Of a stretch of 64,000 bases of DNA, positions 10,341-21,390 are shown one piece after another (position 1 is the first letter of the stretch; every line of letters begins with the position of its first letter). Both the position numbers and the translations under genes were made by a program. Location of the stretch: positions 200,246,356-200,310,355 of the forward strand of contig JASEVX010000001.1 of assembly GCA_031761405.1 (NCBI GenBank), in the 5' to 3' direction. The notes beneath the pieces were generated by a model. It saw only the letters and a list, made by a program, of their open reading frames with translations, was not told where the DNA came from and did no database searches. The DNA is from Serripes groenlandicus. Taxonomy: Eukaryota > Mollusca > Bivalvia > Cardiida > Cardiidae.

Positions 10341-10428
10341 ACAAACAAAGGTTAATCGTCAACATGACTTTGCAATTATTTTACCTGAAATTGAGGTATT
10401 GATTGTTCGTTGGACTCTGATCAATATA

Positions 10429-10694
10429 TGAGCCGTCCCACGAAATAAAACAACAACACTGGAATCTGCGTAAAGTATCGACCCGGATCAGCCTAAGCAT
10501 GCCGCAAAGGCTTACCCGGATAGACATTCTTTGCCTCCTGTGGATGTTTTGTTTCAGGAATCATTACTCTATACCTCTATCCCCATTAGACGGAATGTGT
10601 CGGTCCGGAACAGTCTGCACGGACTGCGCAGGCTGATCTGGGTCGATACATTACGCAGAGGCAATAATGTGTTTTTTTTTAGCGGGACGCCTCA
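10429..10694 (+). mobile_element. MITE family A, copy A3, full length
   Basis: Best guide to the family. Left end TGAGCCGTCCCACG, then ACACTGGAATCTGCGTAAAGT, internal block TGTTTCAGGAATCATTACTC, then an inverted right arm ending GCGGGACGCCTCA. The flanks are TA on both sides (ATATA/TATT), suggesting a TA target. The arms are about 70-80 bp, there is no coding capacity, and the length is about 266 bp. A T-run replaced part of the right arm near 10672. Confidence 0.9.
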
Positions 10695-11508
10695 TATTCC
10701 GGGTTTCTATACGACAATGTCCTTGGTACAATTGATTCTTATATAATGAGAACCATACATAAATAAATTGAATTTATGAAAACCACTCGAGTATTATCAT
10801 GATTGAATCTATTGCGTAAGATGTTTTGATTCAAGTTATCCATCCATTTCTGGCACCATTATTTAAATATATCAAGCATTAAAAATGTTGTGTCTCGCGA
10901 TGAGTGCCTGGATGGGTGACCCGCGATGGCTTAACGCCGGTACACGTTAGTTTTTAAAAAAAACTACTCGCATATATATAGACTGGTATACCAATCTTAA
11001 TCTTCTATCACAAACTCGAACGAGAACCAGTCTAGTGACGAACTACTACGGAAATCATGCGCGACCAAGACGATTAACACGGCGCATGCGTAAGCCCATT
11101 GAACCAGTGACAGTTTTTTCACAACCAATATATGCACTGGTGCTTAGGCTTCCGTGCAATGAGTACAATTACATCCCTTGACGTTACAAGCGCAATAAAA
11201 GAAGAGTCAGTTATTGGGTGAGGTTATTTGTGAAAACTCTGGATATTCTACCCAAATGAGTAGAACATTCAGAGTCGTCATTGTTCGCTAGACATATTCT
11301 TAGATACCCCTGAGAAACACCTCAACGAAACGAAATATGAAGTCGTCTTAAGGGATATAGTAAATGTACAAATGAGAAGACATCACACTATAATTGATAG
11401 ACAGAGGACAGGAGAGATAGAATCTGTTTGTACAGAGAAGGAACCACATACATCACTCCTTGATGGCATGGTCGCTCAGAAACTATTAATTCAAAGTTCA
11501 GAAAGGTT
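10695..11508. other. no firm feature
   Basis: Mostly unique-looking. A 20-bp word CCTGGATGGGTGACCCGC near 10908 resembles the 5S rRNA internal region, but the surrounding sequence does not. Confidence 0.4.
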
Positions 11509-11752
11509 AATCATATATCACTATTCATGCCCGCAACGAACAAAACACCTAGACAAACAGCCAATGTTTCAAGTTATTTTAGGCAGTTACAAAATCATAT
11601 ATCACTATTCATGCCCGCAACGAACTAAACACCCGGACAACTAGTAATTAAAAGTCCAGAAGGGTTTATCATATATCACTCTTCATGCCCGTAACGAACA
11701 GTACACCTAGACAAACAGCCAATGTTTCAAGTAATTAAAGGCAGTTACAAAA
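11509..11752. repeat. imperfect tandem repeat, 3 units
   Basis: ATCATATATCACTATTCATG followed by CCCGCAACGAAC recurs at about 11509, 11602 and 11668. Units 1 and 3 share a longer tail (AACAGCCAATGTTTCAAGT, GGCAGTTACAAAATCA). Unit 2 is shortened. Confidence 0.75.
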
Positions 11753-12021
11753 TCAGACGGATGTAGCAGATACACAAAACTGCAATTGGTCGAACTCTGA
11801 AAGTTATTAATGGGTTACTTGAAGATCCCTTCCAACGAACAGTGAAAGCTCTGTCAGATATGTGGATCGTGAGTTCAGGTCACGCCTTGGCCATTGTTTC
11901 TTCCCGGTAATAGTTAAAGGTCAAAGTTTTTCACATAGCTAAAATAGTCCCTAAATCCAGTGTTCGCCTAGCAATGAGCGTACACGTTCACCAGACTACA
12001 TTGAATATTATAGGTTATTGA

Positions 12022-12131
12022 TCCTGTACTGTGAAATCAGCGTTGGACCGAGTTTTTGGGTTGACGTTGCCGAGCTTGCGAGGCTACGTTCGCCAAAGAA
12101 CGAGGTCCAACGATGATTTCATAGTACAGGG
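12022..12131. repeat. palindrome with 27-bp arms
   Basis: Left arm CCTGTACTGTGAAATCAGCG... and right arm ...GATGATTTCATAGTACAGG are near complements; the inner arms are TTGGACC/GGTCCAA. About 55 bp between them contain GCCGAGCTTGCGAGGC. Confidence 0.7.
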
Positions 12132-12144
12132 TCAATTACCTTTT

Positions 12145-12551
12145 TATTGCATACTTTCATATTGTAAACTATTTGGTTTACACTTTGGAGTTTTTTGTTT
12201 TATCTATAGTTGATCATTCTGCTTCCGAAATCGAAACAAACTGTATGTTTACATACGTAGTCATTCTGTTGCAAATGCCGTTTGAAAAGTTGAATTATAA
12301 CGGTGACGTTAACAGTATACTGTTATCCGGTCAAAAACGTACTGTTAGCACGAGACAGTAATACATTGTCCATTATCAGTATATGAGAAATTAATATTAC
12401 AAAGTCACATAAGGTATAATAATGATATTTAAGCCAGCTATGTTTGTTTATATAAAAGAGTAGTCCTTAGCATGTTACTTATGCGGAACGTTCGCACGTC
12501 CTTTTCTTCAATGCCAAGTGAACGGAACAGTATGAAAGTATGCAATAAGTC
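12145..12551. repeat. inverted repeat arms about 370 bp apart
   Basis: TATTGCATACTTTCATAT at 12147 faces ATATGAAAGTATGCAATA-like sequence ending at 12549. With the palindrome at 12022 it may form a larger composite foldback. The interior has no recognised motif. Confidence 0.5.
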
Positions 12552-12574
12552 ACAATGATGAATTTAAATTTATT

Positions 12575-12860
12575 TAAGATATGAATAGGATGCACTGGAA
12601 CTGTTTGATTTGGTCATTTTGGTATTGGTTTGTGAAAATAGAGTATGTTGAAAAACAGTTTTAGTCCAGCCCGATTGTGTACAAAATGATGGGAACCCCT
12701 CCCCATTTTTATTTCGATTATTTTAAGCTGAGAGGTAATTCTTTTTTTTAATGATAGATGATGTTCTACATATAAACATTGGAGAAAGTTTGATCATTGA
12801 GGGTTGCAATTTGTTGATTTAAAATCATTTTTATTGGAAATGAAGAAGGGATTTAATTAA
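12575..12860. repeat. family R dispersed repeat, copy R2 (divergent)
   Basis: Shares GGATGCACTGGAA, TGATTTGGTCA, CAAAATGA and the block beyond the poly(C) of R1 (TTAAGCTGAGAGGTAA, GATGTTCTACAT). The minus-strand frame seen in R1/R3 is not kept here. Confidence 0.6.
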
Positions 12861-13560
12861 AAACGTTTGCCCTAGAATGTATAGGGGCTACCATCATACC
12901 AAATGAGCTACAAATAGCCGATGTGGAAAAAGCCTGAAAATACATGTTTATGTGAACTGATCGCAGTGGTATAAGTAAACAATTGCGTAGAAAACGGCGT
13001 TACACTTATCCGTAATATAACGACTACAACTCGAAAAGTTCGTTTATTATATGACCTATAAATAGACGCTTTTTCATTGGCTAAAAAGTAACTTTTTAGA
13101 AAAAATATCTTGCGATATGCACCTTTTTTTTCTAATATGCACCAGTTTTAAAAATAGTAACAGGGCAAGACCGGGGAATCCCACGAGCCGCCTATTAATA
13201 TCCTTCGCCTTTATCCGTACGCTACGGAATTTTCCGAGGCGCGTTCCACATGACCACGGAAATTTCCGAAGTTCGTTCGCATGATCATGATTTGACTTCC
13301 ACTGATCATTTCCTGTGTTTCCAAACGACAATAACTGACAAAATGGAAAATGAACCGCCACCAACGCGCTTTGCGAACCATTCGGTTATAAACTGTCTGA
13401 GATGTGATATTATTGAAAAAAACTATTGTTTAATTGTTATAAACTGGCAAATTATTTGTGACTTTACACATTGTTACTGTTATCTTATATTTTTAGCAAG
13501 TTTGTGCTATATTAATAAATTGTGAAAATTGTTTTAAAAATATCTGGTGCCAATATTCTT
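12861..13560. other. no recognisable gene
   Basis: Opposed frames of 96 (minus) and 91 (plus) codons overlap at 13250-13364 with no motif. A short perfect palindrome CGGAAATTTCCG lies at 13258. Confidence 0.45.
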
Positions 13561-13562
13561 TC

Positions 13563-13800
13563 AGCTCACTATAGCATAAAGTGCTCATGATGAGCTTTCG
13601 TGATTCTTTGCTGTCCGGTTTCAATATTTTAAAAATATCTCCTCCTAAACTGCTTGGTCAATATAAATCAAACTGTAAAGAAATGTTGCTTGAGTGGTCC
13701 TCTGTTTTCTTTTAAGTTGATCAATATCAAAACAATATGATAAATTGAGGGTTATATAATAAAACAGTTATGGGCTTTCAGCTGTTATACATGATGTTGA
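13563..13800 (+). repeat. family M repeat fragment, copy M2
   Basis: Begins AGCTCACT...GTGCTCATGATGAGCTTTCG and continues ATATCTCCTCCTAAACTGCTTGG, the start of a repeat I know as common in bivalve genomes ('AGCTCACCTGAG...GGTGAGCTTTTGTGATC'). M1 at 58260 is a longer copy. Confidence 0.6.
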
Positions 13801-13887
13801 TATACATGTACCAAAAAAAAGTCCATAATTGTATATTATTTAATGCTAAACGATGAGATACTGAGTTCTATCAGTGAGATATAATCC

Positions 13888-14552
13888 TTATCACATAAAT
13901 ACCCTTATTTTCAAGTTGAGAACAAATTACGGAACAACGTTATCATACACGTGTGATAACAAAAACACGTCATACACGCGACTACTGATGACGTCATTTT
14001 GACCTTTATCTTTATTATGTTTATCGTTAAGTTGTTAAATTTTACACATTGATAAATGCAATAATACGTTATTTTGAATAAATAACGAGTCTTAATTGTT
14101 TAAAACATTGTTGTTTTTTTTCTTCTTATTGAAAAATGATGAGGACTACTTTTTTATGCGGTGAATCACAAGTTCTTATGAAGAATATGTTATTCGGTCT
14201 TTGTTTTGATGTTGTCAATATTTTTCATTAAAACACACTGTTTAGGTGATAAAAAGAATCCATCACTCGTTTTTCTTTGGAGACGATTTCTTAAATTTGC
14301 CTCGAAAAAAGAGAGTTATTAACCGAGCCTCTTGGCGAGGTTAATGACTCTCTTTTTCTAGACTCATTTAAGAAATCTTGATCTCTAAAGAAAACTCATG
14401 ATGGATCCTATATATATCACACACACACTGTATGACGTCATTTTCCTAGTTTCCGGTCATGTTTTATACTATACACGTTATATATATAAAGAAATACGTA
14501 ATGGGTATATTATTAGATCGGATACAAGCATTGTCATGCGATAAAAACCTTT
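13888..14552 (+). repeat. family J element, copy J1
   Basis: A block of more than 500 bp also occurs in inverse orientation at 59601-60102. Landmarks are ACCCTTATTTTCAAGTTGAG, ATGACGTCATTTTGACC, GGCATAATA-free AT-rich middle, GGACTACTTTTTTATGCGG and GTGATAAAAAGAATCCATC. It runs into the palindrome at 14259-14407. The stretch 14457-14552 matches 32481-32570 in inverse orientation. No frame. Confidence 0.75.
14259..14407. repeat. long palindrome inside J1
   Basis: Arms of about 60 bp: CCATCACTCGTTTTTCTTTGG... faces ...CTAAAGAAAACTCATGATGG, with GAAAAAAGAGAGTTATTAACC facing GGTTAATGACTCTCTTTTTC and a GCCTCTTGGCGAGG tip. Confidence 0.8.
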
Positions 14553-14740
14553 TCTTATCTATACCCATATATAATTCTGTATTCCGTATTCCGTAAATTT
14601 AACAAATCGGACTTATTGTCATTGTCTGACATTGTGTAGTAAACAAATACAATCACACAGATTCGTCCGCATGTGAACAGGTACGACGGCACCAAATAGT
14701 TCCATTATTTCATCATAAATTATCATAAAAGAAAAAGAAA

Positions 14741-14862
14741 ATTTGTTTGTTTTGAGTGGATATGGAATATATTTCCGAAGCGATACAATTTTAACATTTT
14801 CAATATTCAATTGTATCACTTCTCGATGAGATATATTCCATATCCACTCAAAACAAACAAAT
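14741..14862. repeat. palindrome with arms of about 45 bp
   Basis: ATTTGTTTGTTTTGAGTGGA followed by TATGGAATATAT faces ATATATTCCATATCCACTCA and AAACAAACAAAT. The loop includes a second dyad, GATACAATT / AATTGTATC. Confidence 0.8.
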
Positions 14863-14879
14863 ATCCTCTATTTATCTTT

Positions 14880-15186
14880 CGACGTCATTTGTCGTTTCGT
14901 AAAGTCAGTATTGGAACACTAGATATTAATCATCCAGATTAAATACACCTGTGAAAATAATTACATGTTGTTTTATTTCATTTTCATGTCGAGTTAATTT
15001 TAAAAAAACTCATAATGTCTATGATTAAACATATTTATTATTCTTTTATTAAATTCTTTATTAAAAAAAATCGAATACTGCAGGCATTCTTGTTCATATA
15101 ATGGTTCAAAAATCGACACTACCTTGCTATCAGTTAAGCATAATATTTTGACTTATACAGACTAGATCTAGGTCTTATTTCGGTCT
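14880..15186. other. no recognisable feature
   Basis: AT-rich, with short A runs. No repeat partner seen. Confidence 0.4.
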
Positions 15187-15545
15187 ATACCCAAGACATG
15201 GAACGGCATATGTGTAGCCTATTGTAAAATGTTAAAGACATAAAACGGCAGATTGTAGCCTGTTGTAAAATGTTAAAGATATACAACGGCAGATTTGTAG
15301 CCTGTTGTAAAATGATAAAGACATAAAACGGCAGATTTGTAGCCTGTTGTAAAATGTTAAAGACATAAAACGGCAGATTTGTAGCCTGTTGTAAAATGAT
15401 AAAGACATAAAACGGCAGATTTGTAGCCTGTTGTAAAATGATAAAGACATAAAACGGCATATGTGTAGCCTGTTGTAAAATGATAAAGACATAAAACGGC
15501 AGATCTGTAGCCTGTTGTAAACTGATAAAGACATAAAACGGATTG
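15187..15545. repeat. minisatellite, 42-bp unit, about 8.5 copies
   Basis: The unit AAAACGGCAGATTTGTAGCC plus TGTTGTAAAATGATAAAGAC plus AT is repeated head to tail with few changes (TGTTAAAG/TGATAAAG variants). Because 42 is divisible by three, all three minus frames stay open and give repetitive peptides. I treat these as artefacts. Confidence 0.95.
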
Positions 15546-15559
15546 TAGTATGTGCGGTA

Positions 15560-16091
15560 CAGTTAAAGACACACACCTACAGATCCTAATGAGTTTCAAA
15601 GAAAACGTATTTTCCTTGTTAACCTTTAATTGTTTTTTGGAAATTCTATCGCCAGTCTTAAATCGTTTTGCCATGCTATGGGGGACCCAGTTCTAAGAGA
15701 TTTTGATATATTTTATCCACATTTCCAAGATGAAAACGTCGCTACTGCTGTGTTTTAATGATTGAATTATTTATTATCTTCAAAGCACACAATTAACACG
15801 GTGAAACGTGATTAATGTTTCTGAGTTGGACGCTGGGAGTGTAATTAGGGAGATAGAGGGACCACATCTACCGATATATCTCTCAGTTACACTTTTTGAA
15901 TCTTAGTTAGTGGGTATTCATTAATTGTTTTAGTTTTTTCATGCTTGTTTTCCTAGTTAGTGCTTATTCATCAATTGTTTTTCTAGGATTACTTTTTAAT
16001 ACATACTTTTACTATTTACTTAAGGATGTATTCGTTTCATATTTTCAGTGGTTTATTGTATTTTCTGTTTCGCTGGTTATCCAGCCAGGAT
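15560..16091. other. no gene; short direct repeat
   Basis: TTAGTTAGTG followed by TATTCAT(T/C)AATTGTTTT occurs twice (about 15904 and 15954). Otherwise AT-rich unique-looking sequence. Confidence 0.45.
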
Positions 16092-16104
16092 TTACATTAT
16101 TTAA

Positions 16105-16321
16105 TTTATTTATTGGGGTTTTACGCCGCTTTCAACATTATTTCAGTCATATCACGGCGACAGTTCACTTATTCATGATCCCTGGGTAAACAAACCAGTA
16201 CTAGGCTAGAAAATGTGCATTGCCCAAGGGCACTCCACCATGACTGTAGTGCCGCGACTGGGGATCGAACCCGGGATTTTCGAAATCCCCGACGCTAACC
16301 ACTCGACCACAGCGGATTCCG
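16105..16321 (-). mobile_element. SINE-1 copy with 13-bp target duplication
   Basis: On the minus strand the head is tRNA-like (GTGGTCGAGTGGTTAGCG as A-box region, GGGTTCGATCCCC as B box). The 3' part is CCGTGATATGACTGAAATAA then AAAGCGGCGTAAAACCCC and an AATAAAT tail. Direct repeats TTACATTATTTAA flank it at 16092-16104 and 16322-16334. They define the insertion exactly and support LINE-driven mobilisation. Confidence 0.92.
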
Positions 16322-16464
16322 TTACATTATTTAAAACGGAAAATAATTCAACCAATGACCACGGAAAACCAAACCAAACATAACATAATAATCAAATCTG
16401 CATCGGCTTCCTAATCCATACTGTTATTATAGGACCTAAACTATTTATTTAACTAATTAGTAGT

Positions 16465-16670
16465 GTACGTGAGGAAAAAGAACTCCATGTGAATTCATGC
16501 TACGGATCCAAATGGATATTGCTTTACAGACGTTTCATGAAATATTATACGACTCATTGGCGAACCGTTCAGAGCCAGATCAGACGGCGCGGATACATAA
16601 ACTGATTCGTATATAGTCTAACGATTGGTGGTCTCGCTTAGTGCCGCTCATTTAAATGGGAATAACTGTC
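16465..16670. repeat. family T dispersed repeat, copy T3
   Basis: Shares ATTGCTTTACAGA, GACTCATTGGCGAACCGTTC, AGAGCCAGATCAGACGGCGC and TCTAACGATTGG with T1 and T2. The left edge is uncertain. Confidence 0.5.
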
Positions 16671-16810
16671 TTTAATAATTCGGATGCAGTGATACGAAAT
16701 ATGTAAATCATCGAGTGACAATATCGATGACGTACTTGCTAATTGACCTAGTTATTATAACTTGTTCGCTAAATAGATCAGAATTATGATCTTCCTAACC
16801 CGAACCTCAA

Positions 16811-16834
16811 CCCCCCTCCCCCCCCCCCCCCCCC
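16811..16834. repeat. C-rich homopolymer followed by (CA)n
   Basis: A run of C with one T interruption leads into a short ACACACAC tract. Length is likely polymorphic or assembly sensitive. Confidence 0.85.
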
Positions 16835-16958
16835 ACACACACACTCCCCTACCCACACGAGTTCAGGAAGTATCCAACAGCAGCTCTAAAGGGTTGTGTT
16901 TAAATTACTTTCGCAACAAAGCATGCGTCATCAAATATTTTTAAATACCACGGAATGC

Positions 16959-17185
16959 TTTAACCCTTTCCCTCATACGACAATTTTGCAGCAGACAACT
17001 TTGAACATATTTTGTCAAAGAATGGAAAATCTCTATAATTGAATGGATAACCTATGACTAAAAGTTGAAAACATTGTGGCAAAAGGAGAAATTACTCGTT
17101 TTGAGCAATTTCTTCTTTTGTCACTATGTTTTCAAAAAGCCGTCTGCTGAAGAGGCGTCCGCGTCTATATGAGGGAAAGCGTTAA
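16959..17185. mobile_element. MITE family B, copy B5, full length
   Basis: TTAACCCTTTCCCTCATACG at left, GGGAAAGCGTTAA at right. Orientation is inverse to B2: the ATTTTGTCAAAGAATGG arm comes first. The hairpin is AATTACTC-GTTTT-GAGCAATT. Confidence 0.9.
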
Positions 17186-17274
17186 ACAAAGCAGGAATGA
17201 ACACACGTGTTACATTGTTGTTTGACCCTCACTCGTGGTGTCAGAGCGCATTTTTCAAATTTCTGCTTTAGTTA

Positions 17275-17497
17275 TAATGTAATTTCGCACATACACGGCA
17301 GCACATTTGCAGAAGACGACTTTGAAAACATCTAAGGAAAACTATGTTAAACCTCTTTTTAACTGACAAAAATTGAAAACATTGTCGCAAAATGAGAGAT
17401 TGCTTGATTTGAGCAATTTCTATCATTTTGTCACAATGTTTTCAAAAATTAGTTGCTCGGGTGCGTCAGGACGCGTCTATATGTGGGAAAGGGTTAA
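17275..17497. mobile_element. MITE family B, copy B6 (left end eroded)
   Basis: GCAGAAGACGACTTTGAAAACAT at left, central GATTGCTTGATTTGAGCAATTTC, and an intact right end GGGAAAGGGTTAA. It belongs to the B1/B7/B8 subfamily. Confidence 0.75.
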
Positions 17498-17690
17498 CGG
17501 CATCTGCTGCATAAGCACTTACAATGCATAAAGCATTTGTTTGTGGGGATGTTTAAAACAATTTATATCAAACAATGCTATATAGGAAATAAAATACATT
17601 CTTGATGATTAAACTGTATGTTTACCTTGGCTGTATGTATATTTAATGCCATGCTTTTATAACGGATGGAACAAACATGCTCGAGATAAT

Positions 17691-17913
17691 TGAGCCATTC
17701 TGTGAGAAAACCAACATTGTGGACTCTGCGGAAAGTATCGACACGGATCAGCCTAAGCATGCCGCGCAGGCTTACCCGGATATACACTTTTCGCCTACTG
17801 TGGATTTTCTGTTTCAGGAATCATTACTCTATACCTCTATCCCCCATGAGAAGGAATCCGGGTCGATACATTACGCAGAGGCCATAATGTTGGTTTTCTC
17901 GCGGGACGGCTCA
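17691..17913 (+). mobile_element. MITE family A, copy A4 (internal deletion)
   Basis: Both termini present (TGAGCCATTCTG, GCGGGACGGCTCA). About 40 bp between GAAGGAATC and CGGGTCGATAC is missing. The right end and flank match those of A5 (18291), including the odd CCCATGAGA in place of CCCTGAGAC. Confidence 0.9.
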
Positions 17914-18290
17914 TATTCTGTCTCTTTGAAATAATCAAAACATTGTTAAGACTGTCAGCGAGAGAGTCAAATAATATTATATTGTCATTTTGAAATATAT
18001 TGAGAGTTCTTTCACCTTTTTTACCATGAATACTTAATGTGGGTATGAACCCTTAAACACGAGAGATGCTCGTCACTCAAGATATAAGATCGTCATGTAT
18101 TCTACGATACTGTTAACAATTATTCCACACACACAGCAATTCGGCTGAAGACGACATAGTGAACAACTAGGATGCTTTTGAATGATAATGTAGTTGAAGA
18201 CTTTGTTACAAAAGGAAAAAATATCTCATTATTTGTGTTATTTTTCCGTTTGCCAAACTGCTTTCAAAAATTCAGATTCGTTTATAACCA

Positions 18291-18439
18291 TTTTCTGTTT
18301 CAGGAATCATTACTCTATACCTCTATCCCCATGAGACGGAATGTGTCGGCCCGGATCAGTGTGCGCGAACAGCGCAGGCTGATCCGGATGATACATTACG
18401 CAGAGGCCATAATGTTGGTTTTCTCGCGAGACGGTTCAT
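18291..18439 (+). mobile_element. MITE family A, copy A5 (right half only, duplicated with flank)
   Basis: Starts abruptly in the internal block TTTTCTGTTTCAGGAATCAT and ends GCGAGACGGTTCA. The following 39 bp (GTCTCTGTGAAATAATCAAA, ACATTGTTAAGACT) is also found after A4 at 17914-17952. The pair is therefore a local duplication, not two insertions. Confidence 0.88.
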
Positions 18440-18849
18440 ATTCCGTCTCTGTGAAATAATCAAAACATTGTTAAGACTCGTGGTTCGTCTGACTAGATCG
18501 TAGTACAATACAAAACAATGTAGGAGTGTTAACATTGAATGAGTGTGTTCATTCTTTGACTGCGTGCCTTAACTACGTTTACTAATTTACAGTTACTGCT
18601 GTTTCCTTATTAAAGGATATGTAAATTTGTTTCGAATCTAATTACAAAACATTGACACGAGGCGCAAGACAAGATTATGCGGTTGATTAACAAAGTTATT
18701 GTGTCTGCAAAAGTTCCTATATTACGAATTATACCATTTTATTGTTTCCTAATAAGGTGAATAGAAACAGGGCGTATCACAGGAGAAAACTCTATTTTAT
18801 TTTGCGCACACTATGTGATTTACCTTACACACCTAACGAAGACGTCACG

Positions 18850-19053
18850 TGAGCCGTTCAACGATTAAACGAACATTGTGGACTCTGCGTAAAGTATCGA
18901 CCCGGATCAGCATAAGCATGCCGCGCAGGCTTATCCGGACGGACACGTTTCGACTCCAATGGATTTTCAGTTTCAGGGATCATTATTCTATACCTCTATC
19001 CCCCTGAAACGAAACGTAAGTCCATGATGTTGGTTTTCTCGTTGAACGGCTTA
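18850..19053 (+). mobile_element. MITE family A, copy A6 (right arm deleted)
   Basis: Left half normal through CTCTATCCCCCTGAAACG, then a jump to CATGATGTTGGTTTTCTCG and the end GAACGGCTTAA. About 60 bp of the right arm is lost. Confidence 0.88.
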
Positions 19054-19825
19054 AATGCAAATTATTGTATCTGAGAAAAGCCTTAGACCGAACATAGGAG
19101 GATTTAAAATGAACAGTATGAAATCATCCAAAGAAATAACGTTTATAAATTACAGAATATTTGTCAAGCTTAAAATATGTTTTAAGGTAATATAACTAAA
19201 ACGTCTCACACCAACCTATTCTCATTCTCAAGGGGGAGTTTCATGATCACAAATTGGGACATTGTGGTTTGAAGGGGGGAGATTTTCAGTGCGATGAATT
19301 TAGCAGTAGAAATGTTCACGATATAATAGAATTTAGATAAACTATGTAGGTGACAATACTTTCAATATTTATAGGAAAAGAATAGAATAGACTCATTTTG
19401 ATAATGTTTTCTATTTAACAGAATATTTTCAACTGTATGTTAGCATTTAAATATTATTTTGGCATGTTTTCAAATTCATGCATTGATATTAAAAAACCCT
19501 TTTAATTGTGGTTATCTAGAAAATCAAGCAAGTTGTCTGTTGTGTCAATGACTTTTCATATTGCATCCAAGAAAGAAAATTATTAACCGCATTTAAATTA
19601 GACCTACTTGTGAATGAAATACTGAGTACCAATGGAATCTTTGTTAATCTAATGACACAGGGAGAAATAATTTAGTTGACAGACACACATTGTTTTGAAC
19701 ATGGTGAAAGAAAGGGCCTTTAATCAGTGACAATTTGTTTAGGAGTGGATGTTACAAAGTGGTTGTAGTAATTTTCAGTACATTTATATCTTCATGATTT
19801 GATTTATAAAAAAAAAAAAATTAAA
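19054..19825. other. no recognisable feature
   Basis: AT-rich stretch with no long frame, dyad or repeat partner that I could find. Confidence 0.45.
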
Positions 19826-19827
19826 TT

Positions 19828-19905
19828 TCGAAAATCGTGAGTTTTTACCTCACGATCGTGGGGGTGGGGTTACCCTATTCAAATCGTGAGACTCACGATT
19901 GAATC
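19828..19905. repeat. small palindromic cluster
   Basis: ATCGTGAG and CTCACGAT occur several times in both orientations around a G-rich GTGGGGGTGGGG spacer, giving two overlapping dyads. Only copy seen. Confidence 0.5.
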
Positions 19906-20089
19906 TGGAGGGTTGGTAAGACGGTCTGGGTTGTTAATGTAACACATATTCATGTGACACCTAGCCAATACCCGTATGCTAGGTATATAAATAAACTTAG
20001 AGGTGCATTCACATATACTTGAAACACCAAACACTCGGACGAGTGCTAGATACAACTTATCTCGCTGTAAGCGAAATAACACTATGTTT

Positions 20090-20295
20090 GCAGTATAAAA
20101 CAAATTCAACCTATGCCTATGTTTGCAGTAAAGTACAACTCCAACTTAAAACTATGTTTGCATTTGCCGTAATGTACGACTTTAAACTACTTTTGCGTTT
20201 GCCGTAATGTATGACCTTAAAACTACATTTGCGTTTGACCTTATACTTTAAAATACTTTTTCATTTTCCGTAATGTACGACTTTAAACTACGTGC
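20090..20295. repeat. imperfect minisatellite, about 4 units of 45-50 bp
   Basis: The unit core TTTGCGTTTGCCGTAATGTA then CGACTTTAAACTAC recurs with divergence. A shorter TGTTTGCAGTA pair precedes it. Confidence 0.75.
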
Positions 20296-20299
20296 AGTC

Positions 20300-21280
20300 T
20301 AATATTGGTCTTCATTGCACAATACACAAGTATAAATACGTGGTAAAGCACTCAAGTAAGTTGAGATAACATTTATATATACTAAGCTAGTTTGATGATA
20401 CCAGTTGCATCTATTCAACGGCATTATTGTAAACACTTGTATTTCAACTCATGGAGACGCCTTAAACATCTCCTGACGATATACTGTTTCGTAAGTATAA
20501 AGACTACCGTGAAAGCCCCTTTGTAGTAAACATGGTCTTTCCTATCCGTATATTTCGTTCTTGCAATAAATCACGAATCTTCTAAAATAACACGAGTGTG
20601 CATATTCCACCTGTCTGAAGCGCTTTACTTTATACATATTATATTGCCCAGAAGGAATATATATATACTAAAATTTAGATTTACAAATATACATATTATA
20701 GGCAAACGGGTCTGGCCGCAAGTTCACACAACTTAGATACGGGTCATCCCCTTTAATAAGTACACACATTTTCATTTCTTTTTAAATACGACTTCGTACT
20801 TTTTAACTTATGTAAATCTATTTTTGTCAGACAAATATATTCCAGTTAGGCAACGTTTCTGTGGTTAAGTGTCACAGGAGTGTTGGGAAAATACGTAAAA
20901 TGTTTTGAGTTCTAACATTTATATATATATATATGACGTTTGAAAGTGATCAAATATTCCTGATAAACTAGATAACAAAATCCCAGTTCAATATAATAGG
21001 AAAAAAAATGAAATAAAAATATGAAAAAGGTGTCAGCTGGATATCAAAGGGAGTCGGGGTAGGAATTTGATTGGAAAACCCCACAAACAATCATTTGAAC
21101 TTTTCTGTTTTCCTTGATATGTGTCTGAAGCGCTAATCATTTAATTAATCAATATTGCATACATGTTTCAACAGCGAAGGAGAAGGCTAGGGCTGACCAC
21201 GTCGTTCGTTAAATTACAAAAGTGAGCCTGTCTACAGATGGGAACAGGTACAAGTTAATATTTCCAAACAATATAGTTCC
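20300..21280. other. no recognisable gene
   Basis: AT-rich, including a (TA)n run near 20922-20934. No repeat partner until P1 at 21285. Confidence 0.45.
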
Positions 21281-21284
21281 AGAT

Positions 21285-21390
21285 CAGCCTGTCCGTTCGC
21301 TCCATCATTTCGGAATCTACACTAGTTGACAGAAGCTTCTGAAAAGCTTATGTAAGCAATATGTGAACAGTATATATCTTGCTTAGACAG
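21285..21390. repeat. family P dispersed repeat, copy P1
   Basis: Matches 51000-51110: GCCTGTCC(G/A)T, TCTACAC(T/A)AGTTGACAGA, AAGCTTATGTAAG and TATGTGAACAGT in the same order and spacing. Unrecognised family. Confidence 0.65.

Noticed and set aside
10893..10930. 5S rRNA-like word CCTGGATGGGTGACCCGC
   Set aside because: Only about 20 bp match the 5S internal control region; flanks do not, so no 5S gene or clear 5S-derived SINE.
15185..15674. Minus-strand frames of 91-114 codons with repeated YNRLQICRFMSL-like peptide
   Set aside because: Artefacts of a 42-bp minisatellite with period divisible by three.
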